A stretch of 11,338 bases of DNA, taken from positions 1-11,338 of the forward strand of contig JASHWN010000033.1 in NCBI GenBank assembly GCA_030044035.1. Direction: 5' to 3'. The notes under the pieces were generated by a model that saw only the letters and a list, made by a program, of their open reading frames with translations, was not told where the DNA came from and did no database searches. Positions 7,634 to 11,338 of the stretch are shown here, piece by piece (within the stretch, counting starts at the first letter, position 1; each line of letters opens with the position of its first letter). A program made the translations under genes and the position numbers. This stretch comes from Xanthobacteraceae bacterium (GTDB lineage Bacteria; Pseudomonadota; Alphaproteobacteria; Rhizobiales; Xanthobacteraceae).

Positions 7634-7801
7634 AGAATTGGGGGATTGAACCGTACGCTTACTCTGGCCCGGTCCGTCCGCACCCCGGGGGGCTGGGGGG
7701 CTGAGGAATCCGGAATACGAGCCGGACCGGGCCGTGAGGCAACAATCGGCCATGTCGCAAGTGAGCTTGGCGCGTGCTTGGCCGAATTGGGGCTGCATTA
7801 T
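7605..7801 (-). ncRNA. Candidate structured small RNA with its own intrinsic terminator
   Basis: No plausible protein gene occupies 7482-8000, yet the minus strand here has the layout of an RNA gene. From 5' to 3' it has a first hairpin (7779-7789 with 7743-7752; CAATTCGGCCA against TGGCCGATTG, one bulge). A second hairpin follows with a perfect 11-bp stem GGCCCGGTCCG/CGGACCGGGCC (7723-7733 with 7666-7676) and a 46-nt loop. That loop reads TTCCTCAGCCCCCC and contains two runs of six C. A roughly 32-nt apparently unpaired stretch comes next, then a terminator hairpin with a T tract. Total length would be about 185-197 nt. It does not match what I know of tRNA, SRP RNA, RNase P RNA or the alphaproteobacterial tmRNA. 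I cannot exclude a diverged 6S RNA or a known rhizobial sRNA family. The C-rich loop could pair with ribosome-binding sites, as in other alphaproteobacterial sRNAs; that is inference. Confidence 0.5.
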
Positions 7802-7807
7802 GATTTG

Positions 7808-7836
7808 CTTAACGAAGCCGTGATTCCGCCGGTCAA
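7808..7836 (-). promoter_or_regulatory. Possible promoter for the minus-strand RNA
   Basis: On the minus strand TTGACC (7831-7836), a good alphaproteobacterial -35, is followed after 17 nt by GTTAAG (7808-7813), a poor -10. That would start transcription near 7801. An alternative -10, CATAAT (7797-7802), matches the consensus at 5 of 6 bases but lacks a good -35; it would start near 7790, right at the first hairpin. Both fit an RNA ending at 7605. Confidence 0.3.
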
Positions 7837-7840
7837 AAAT

Positions 7841-7916
7841 GCCGCAGTACCGGTGCGGCTGGTTGTTTCCAGCCGCCAAGCCCCCCTCCTCGCCTTCCGG
7901 CCGCGCCCGGCCTTTT
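7841..7916. other. Cluster of hairpins upstream of the DUF2794 gene
   Basis: Three stems crowd together here. GCGGCTGG/CCAGCCGC (7855-7862 and 7869-7876, 6-nt loop) is perfect. GCCGCA/TGCGGC (7841-7846 and 7854-7859) competes with it for the same bases and is followed on the minus strand by ATTTTTG, like a weak terminator. GGCCG/CGGCC (7899-7903 and 7908-7912) is followed on the plus strand by TTTT (7913-7916), a weak terminator facing the DUF2794 gene. They may insulate the two transcription units or form a leader; nothing decides between these. The rest of 7917-8000 shows only the DUF2794 ribosome-binding site. The stretch 7482-7604 holds an imperfect direct repeat CCGTCCGTcATCC/CCGTCCGTgATCC (7570-7582 and 7591-7603). 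Confidence 0.35.
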
Positions 7917-7987
7917 GCCGCGCACGAAGCCCTTGCGGGCGCCGTGCGGCGGCGCGATCATGACACCGCGACGACAACCGCAACACC

Positions 7988-7994
7988 AAGGAGG
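7988..7994 (+). promoter_or_regulatory. Ribosome-binding site fixing the DUF2794 start
   Basis: AAGGAGG lies 6 nt (CGCCGG) upstream of the ATG at 8001. It is a near-perfect Shine-Dalgarno and rules out the longer open frame that extends up to 7839 through the hairpin region. Confidence 0.85.
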
Positions 7995-8000
7995 CGCCGG

Positions 8001-8405
8001 ATGGATCTCGGCGGAATCGAACCAAGCCAGTTGCGGGGTCCCCATCGCGTGGAACGCATTGGGGCACCCCGGCGCGGAGGGGAGTTTCGCGCGCCCGTCC
8101 CCGCCAGCAAGGTGACGTTCAGCCGGCGCGAACTCGACCGCATCTTGAGACTTTATGGCCGCAAGGTCGCCGCCGGCGAGTGGCGCGACTACGCCATCGA
8201 TTTTTTCAGAGACCGCGCGGTCTTTTCGGTCTTCCGGCATTCCAGCGAGGTGCCGATCTATCGCATCGAGAAGAACCCGCGTCTGGAGCGCCGCCAGGGC
8301 GCCTACAGCGTGATCTCGGCAACCGGTCACATCGTCCGTCGCGGCCAGGAATTGGACGGCGTGCTCGGCGCGCTCGATCGCTCGCTGCGCTTGGTGGCGA
8401 GCTGA
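8001..8405 (+). CDS. DUF2794 family protein, function unknown
   Basis: This 134-residue soluble protein matches the DUF2794 family, a small alphaproteobacterial group with no known activity. The first 37 residues are basic and low in complexity (RGPHRVERIGAPRRGGEFRA). The conserved domain then runs from about 38 to 130: VTFSRRELDRILRLYGRKVA, then GEWRDYAIDF, then AVFSVFRHSSEVPIYRIEKN, then RRQGAYSVISATGHIVRRG. It has no signal peptide, membrane segment or cysteine, and no catalytic motif I recognise. The start is set by a strong ribosome-binding site. It converges on the GNAT gene with only 4 bp between the two stop codons. I assign the family from the GEWRDYAIDF and FSVFR...P-x-YRIEK patterns and can say nothing about its role. 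Confidence 0.82.
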   Translation: MDLGGIEPSQLRGPHRVERIGAPRRGGEFRAPVPASKVTFSRRELDRILRLYGRKVAAGEWRDYAIDFFRDRAVFSVFRHSSEVPIYRIEKNPRLERRQGAYSVISATGHIVRRGQELDGVLGALDRSLRLVAS

Positions 8406-8409
8406 GGTT

Positions 8410-8937
8410 TTAGGAGGGCGGCGTCGCGTCGCTGCTGCCGAGCGCGCGCTGCATCAGCACGGTGTCGAGCCAGCGGCCGTGCTTGAAGCCGACCGACCGC
8501 AGCGTGCCGATGTGCATGAAGCCGGCGCGCTCATGCACGGCAATCGACGGTGTCTGCGCCGAATCGCCGATCACCGCGATCATCTGGCGAAAACCGCGCC
8601 GTTCCGCTTCTTCGATCAAGTGCGTCAGCAGCTGCGAACCGACGCGCTGGCGCTGCATATCCGGCGTGACGTAGATCGAATCCTCGACGCTCCAGTGGTA
8701 GGCGGGACGCGCGCGATAGGCGCCCGCATAAGCGTAGCCGGCAATGGTTCCGGCGCGCTCGGCAACGAGATACGGATAGCCGTTCTGCAGCAGCGCCTGC
8801 AGCCGGCGCGCCATTTCGGCCTGGTCCGGCGGCTCGAGCTCGAACGACGCCGTGCCGTGCTCGACGGCATGGCGGTAGATGCGCGTGATCGCCGCAATAT
8901 CGGCGGCGACGGCGGGACGAATGCTCAATGGGGTCAT
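8410..8937 (-). CDS. GNAT family N-acetyltransferase, phosphinothricin acetyltransferase-like
   Basis: The 175-residue product is a single GNAT domain of the PAT/YncA(MnaT) type, which transfers acetyl from acetyl-CoA to the amino group of small amino-acid-like substrates such as methionine sulfoximine or phosphinothricin. Supporting features are the N-terminal IRPAVAADIAAITRIYRHAV (6-25), the family stretch AGYAYAGAYRARPAYHWSVE (66-85), DSIYVTPDMQRQRVGSQLL (86-104), in which QRQRVGS is the pyrophosphate-binding loop, and SIAVHERAGF (131-140), which corresponds to the SIALHEKLGF motif of this group. Length is normal. Substrate cannot be told from sequence; herbicide resistance should not be assumed. 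The start at 8935-8937 has no clear ribosome-binding site. It begins only 23 nt past the terminator of the upstream membrane protein gene, leaving little space for a separate promoter. The stop is 4 bp from that of DUF2794. Confidence 0.88.
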   Translation of the reverse strand: MTPLSIRPAVAADIAAITRIYRHAVEHGTASFELEPPDQAEMARRLQALLQNGYPYLVAERAGTIAGYAYAGAYRARPAYHWSVEDSIYVTPDMQRQRVGSQLLTHLIEEAERRGFRQMIAVIGDSAQTPSIAVHERAGFMHIGTLRSVGFKHGRWLDTVLMQRALGSSDATPPS

Positions 8938-8960
8938 CGCTGCGGCCGGACCACTTGCGC

Positions 8961-8995
8961 AAAGAAAACGCCCCGGGAAGGGGATTCCCGGGGCG
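8961..8995 (-). terminator. Rho-independent terminator after the Bax inhibitor-like gene
   Basis: A perfect 11-bp stem CGCCCCGGGAA/TTCCCGGGGCG (8969-8979 and 8985-8995) with a 5-nt loop is followed on the minus strand by TTTTCTTT (8961-8968). It starts 25 nt past the stop codon at 9021. On the plus strand no T run follows. It should strongly end minus-strand transcription ahead of the GNAT gene. Confidence 0.9.
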
Positions 8996-9020
8996 CCGAA
9001 GGCCGTTGCGTTTGCAGTGT

Positions 9021-9776
9021 TCAGCGCCGGTCGCCCATGAAGCGCAGCAGGAACAGGAACAGGTTGATGAAGTCGAGATAGAGCGCGAGCGCGCCCATCA
9101 CGGCCTTGCGGCCGATCACGGTGCCGTCATCCGCCGCGCTGTACATTTCCTTGATGCGCTGGGTGTCCCACGCGGTGAGCCCGGCGAAGATCAGGACGCC
9201 GATCACCGAGATGGCGAACTCGAGACCCGAACTCTTGAGGAAGAGGTTGACCAGCATGGCGAGGATCAGGCCGAACAGGCCCATGACCATGAACGAGCCG
9301 ATCGGCGACAGGTCGCGCTGGGTCGAGTAGCCGTAGAGGCTGAGTGCGCCGAACGACGCCGCCGAGATGAAGAAGGTGCGGGTGATCGAGGCGCCGGTAT
9401 AGCTCAGGAAGATCGACGACAGCATCAGGCCGAGCAGCCCCGCATAGGCCATGAACAGTGCGAGCGCCGTCCCCGGCTGCAGGCGGCTGATGCGGAAGCT
9501 CAGGAAAAACACCAGGCCGAGCGTGCCGAACAGAAGGATGAGCGCGGCCGGGCCGCCATAGATCGCCTGACCAAACGGCGTCAGAACAAGCCGACCGTCG
9601 ACGTTCTGAACGGCGGCCGTGTAGGTCAGCCACGCGACGACGCCGGTCAGCGCCACGCCGCTGGCCATGTAGTTGTAAACGCGGATCATGTAGGCGCGCA
9701 GACCCGCGTCGATCGCCACTTGGTCGGCGCGCACGCCGGGCCGGGTGGCGGCGTAATTCCGATCGAAGTCGGACAT
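9021..9776 (-). CDS. Bax inhibitor-1/YccA (TMBIM) family integral membrane protein
   Basis: The 251-residue product is a seven-span inner membrane protein of the UPF0005/TMBIM family, which includes E. coli YccA (a modulator of FtsH proteolysis) and YbhL, and B. subtilis YetJ (a pH-sensitive calcium leak channel). A hydrophilic N-terminus (1-28) precedes hydrophobic segments at about 34-54, 74-94, 103-125, 131-150, 160-180, 187-205 and 228-246. The two conserved membrane aspartates of the family are present: D204 in LTAWDTQRIK and D235 in LYLDFINLFLFLLRF. The start at 9774-9776 (MSDFDRNYAATRPG) is the usual one for alphaproteobacterial members and has AGGGG about 9 nt upstream. An upstream in-frame start at 9836 adds 20 unlike residues. 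It is followed by a strong terminator, so it is probably a single-gene transcript. The exact role cannot be told from sequence. Confidence 0.9.
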   Translation of the reverse strand: MSDFDRNYAATRPGVRADQVAIDAGLRAYMIRVYNYMASGVALTGVVAWLTYTAAVQNVDGRLVLTPFGQAIYGGPAALILLFGTLGLVFFLSFRISRLQPGTALALFMAYAGLLGLMLSSIFLSYTGASITRTFFISAASFGALSLYGYSTQRDLSPIGSFMVMGLFGLILAMLVNLFLKSSGLEFAISVIGVLIFAGLTAWDTQRIKEMYSAADDGTVIGRKAVMGALALYLDFINLFLFLLRFMGDRR

Positions 9777-9797
9777 GAGGAAATACCCCTGGGTTTG

Positions 9798-9818
9798 GCC
9801 CGGCGGGGCCGGGCTTTT
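9798..9818. other. GC hairpin in the leader of the Bax inhibitor-like gene
   Basis: A perfect 7-bp stem GCCCGGC/GCCGGGC (9798-9804 and 9808-9814) with a 3-nt loop lies 21 nt upstream of the start codon at 9776 in the minus-strand leader. On the plus strand it is followed by TTTT (9815-9818), so it could also stop antisense transcription. The rest of the 176-bp gap to the next gene (9777-9952) must hold the promoter, but I could not pick out a convincing -35/-10 pair. Confidence 0.4.
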
Positions 9819-9952
9819 GCGTTCGGCTGCAAGCATGCGCGCCTGGAACGCGCCGGGAATGTAGTGCTAAAGGACCCGTTCCGCCAGATGGGCGACGGTC
9901 GAAATTGCAACCGTTACAAGCCGTTCATGGGCCTTGGCGGGCCGGTGCCCCG

Positions 9953-11338
9953 TCACAGATTCCTTAAGACCTGGGCGGGCTTGCGGCCGAGCGCCGCAAA
10001 TGTGCCGAGAAGCCCCAGCGCCAGTGTGACGAAAAGCGCGAACAGCGCCGCCGCCGCCGCCTCGCTCGGCACGAACACGAACGGAAATTCCATGATCCGG
10101 GTCACGACCAGGCCGGCGGCAAGCGAGCCGAGCGCGATGCCGATCAGCACGGTCGCCGCGCCGATCAGGGCATATTCCAGCGTATAGGCGGCGAGCAACC
10201 GCGCCCGCGTCGCGCCGAAGGTTTTCAGCACCACCGCATCGTAAATGCGGAAGCGCTGGCTCGCCGCGAGCCCGCCGCCGAGCACCAGCGCGGCGGCAAT
10301 GAGCGTGACGCCGCTCGCGCCGCGCAGTGCCAGGATGAGCTTGCTCACCATCGCGTCGATGGTGTTGAGCGCGTCTTTCACCCGCACGGCAGTGACTGTC
10401 GGGAACGCGTCGGCCAGCGCCTTGATGAGCGCCGTCTCCTCGGCGGCGGTGCCGCCATCCGCGAAGGTCAGCGTGGCGATGTCGTTGTGCGGGGCGCCGG
10501 CGAACGAACCCGGCGAAAACACCAGCACGAAATTGATGCCGAGATTCTCCCAATCGACTGCGCGCAGGTTGGCGATACGTGCGGTGACGTTGCGGCCGAG
10601 CACGTTGACGGTCAGCGTGTCGCCGACTTTCAGACCGATATCGTGGGCCGACTTGCTCTCGACCGAAACCAGCGGCTCGCCGGAATAATCGGCGTTCCAC
10701 CACTGGCCGTCGACGACGCGCGAGCCCGGCGGCACCGCCGCCGCGTAGGTGATGCCGCGGTCGCCGCGCAGCACCCAGCGCGAGCCTGCCGCCGGCTTCA
10801 GATCGTCGGCCGCGACGCCGTTCGCCGCCACAATGCGGCCGCGCAGCATCGGCACCCGCTCGAGGCTTGCGCCCGGCGCCTGGGTGCCGACGAAGGCGTC
10901 GAAACGCGCGGCGTCGGCCGCCGGAATATCGACGAAGAAAAACGACGGCGCCTTCTCGGGCAGCGCCGCGGTGAACTCGCGATGCAAATTGCCGTCGATT
11001 TCGATCACGGTCGTGAGCAGCGCCAAGCCGACGCCGAGCGAGAGCATGATGGTGGGCGTGAGCGCGCCCGGCCGATGCACATTGGCGATGGCGAGGCGCA
11101 GCGCCGTCGAGCGCGGCCGCTTGACCCGCCGCGCCATTGCCATGACGGCGAGCGCAACGATGCGCAGCAACAGAAAAATGCCAGCGGCCGAGGCAACGAA
11201 GATCGCCGCGATGCGCGGCTCGGTGCCGGTGGCGATGGCAAGCGCCGCGAAACCGCCGATCGCCGCCGCCGTTGCGATGACGTAGCGCGGCCGCGGCCAG
11301 CGCCGCTCGCCGGCAACCTGATCGCGAAACAACATCGC
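9953..11338 (-). CDS. ABC transporter permease, FtsX/YbbP-like, C-terminal half (runs off the window)
   Basis: The 461 visible residues are the C-terminal part of a large permease; the frame is open to the last base, so the start lies beyond it. The layout is two hydrophobic segments (about 18-36 and 43-68), the segment LTPTIMLSLGVGLALLTTVI (about 92-111), and a soluble periplasmic domain of about 200 residues containing VAADDLKP and VDGQWWNADYSGEP. A C-terminal FtsX domain with three further spans follows (about 335-360, 388-415 and 425-450), including the coupling segment FRIYDAVVLKTFGATRARLL. This is the arrangement of the roughly 800-850-residue YbbP-type permeases, which pair with a LolD/YbbA-like ATPase and are thought to act on envelope lipids or lipoproteins. 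It ends in ALGRKPAQVLRNL with TGA at 9953-9955. The ATPase partner is presumably encoded just outside the window. Confidence 0.85.
   Translation of the reverse strand, partial: AMLFRDQVAGERRWPRPRYVIATAAAIGGFAALAIATGTEPRIAAIFVASAAGIFLLLRIVALAVMAMARRVKRPRSTALRLAIANVHRPGALTPTIMLSLGVGLALLTTVIEIDGNLHREFTAALPEKAPSFFFVDIPAADAARFDAFVGTQAPGASLERVPMLRGRIVAANGVAADDLKPAAGSRWVLRGDRGITYAAAVPPGSRVVDGQWWNADYSGEPLVSVESKSAHDIGLKVGDTLTVNVLGRNVTARIANLRAVDWENLGINFVLVFSPGSFAGAPHNDIATLTFADGGTAAEETALIKALADAFPTVTAVRVKDALNTIDAMVSKLILALRGASGVTLIAAALVLGGGLAASQRFRIYDAVVLKTFGATRARLLAAYTLEYALIGAATVLIGIALGSLAAGLVVTRIMEFPFVFVPSEAAAAALFALFVTLALGLLGTFAALGRKPAQVLRNL

Noticed and set aside
7643..7652. GGTTCAATCC on the minus strand, resembling a tRNA T-loop.
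   Set aside because: The flanking bases (GTAC before, CCCC after) cannot form a T stem, and no acceptor, D or anticodon arm is present. No tmRNA tag sequence is visible either.
7687..7700. GGGGGGCTGGGGGG on the plus strand as a possible G-quadruplex.
   Set aside because: Only two G tracts are present with a 2-nt spacer; a stable four-tract quadruplex would need zero-length loops.
7577..7879. Minus-strand open frame of 100 codons covering the RNA candidate.
   Set aside because: It contains the terminator and long stems, has no membrane, signal or domain pattern, and no good ribosome-binding site. The structural-RNA reading explains the region better.
8928..10187. Plus-strand open frame of 419 codons opposite the Bax inhibitor-like gene.
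   Set aside because: The product is low-complexity (E/R/Q/H rich), crosses a terminator and an intergenic gap, and lies antisense to a clear membrane protein.

Overview
The window is GC-rich, densely packed DNA from an alphaproteobacterium, most likely order Hyphomicrobiales (Rhizobiales) near the Bradyrhizobium/Xanthobacteraceae group. Three things point there: the ccm gene order next to acnA, the DUF1223 and DUF2794 genes, and an intergenic palindrome of the CCGGAATCCATAACC type. The placement comes from recognised families and gene order, not from a search.

Layout. Positions 2-295 hold the 3' end of a plus-strand yciB/ispZ (septation protein A) gene. A nested palindromic repeat (300-422) separates it from a minus-strand cytochrome c maturation operon, transcribed ccmA-ccmB-ccmC-ccmD-ccmG from 3569 down to 424. 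A 258-bp divergent intergenic region leads to acnA (aconitase A, plus strand, 3828-6533), followed by a secreted thioredoxin-like DUF1223 gene (6687-7481). The 519-bp gap at 7482-8000 has no convincing protein gene. It holds hairpins and a clear intrinsic terminator on the minus strand, best explained as a structured small RNA gene at about 7605-7801. Then come a DUF2794 gene (plus, 8001-8405), a convergent phosphinothricin-acetyltransferase-like GNAT gene (minus, 8410-8937), a Bax inhibitor-1/YccA-type membrane protein with its own terminator (minus, 9021-9776), and the C-terminal half of an FtsX/YbbP-like ABC transporter permease that runs off the right edge (minus, 9953-11338).

How the genes work together. 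CcmA, CcmB, CcmC and CcmD form the module that moves heme to the periplasmic chaperone CcmE (not in this window). CcmG is the periplasmic thioredoxin that keeps apocytochrome c thiols reduced for heme ligation. AcnA is the TCA-cycle [4Fe-4S] aconitase. Its divergent arrangement with ccm puts a respiratory TCA enzyme and cytochrome c assembly on one shared upstream region. DUF1223 is a second exported CxxC protein in the same neighbourhood. The remaining genes look like independent units.

Novelty. Most of the window is conserved housekeeping DNA, and I see no mobile element, CRISPR array, defence island or toxin-antitoxin pair. The points most worth a second look are the unannotated minus-strand RNA candidate (about 7605-7801), and the atypical AT-rich N-terminal extension of ccmG, where an ACG codon sits exactly where an ATG start would be expected.
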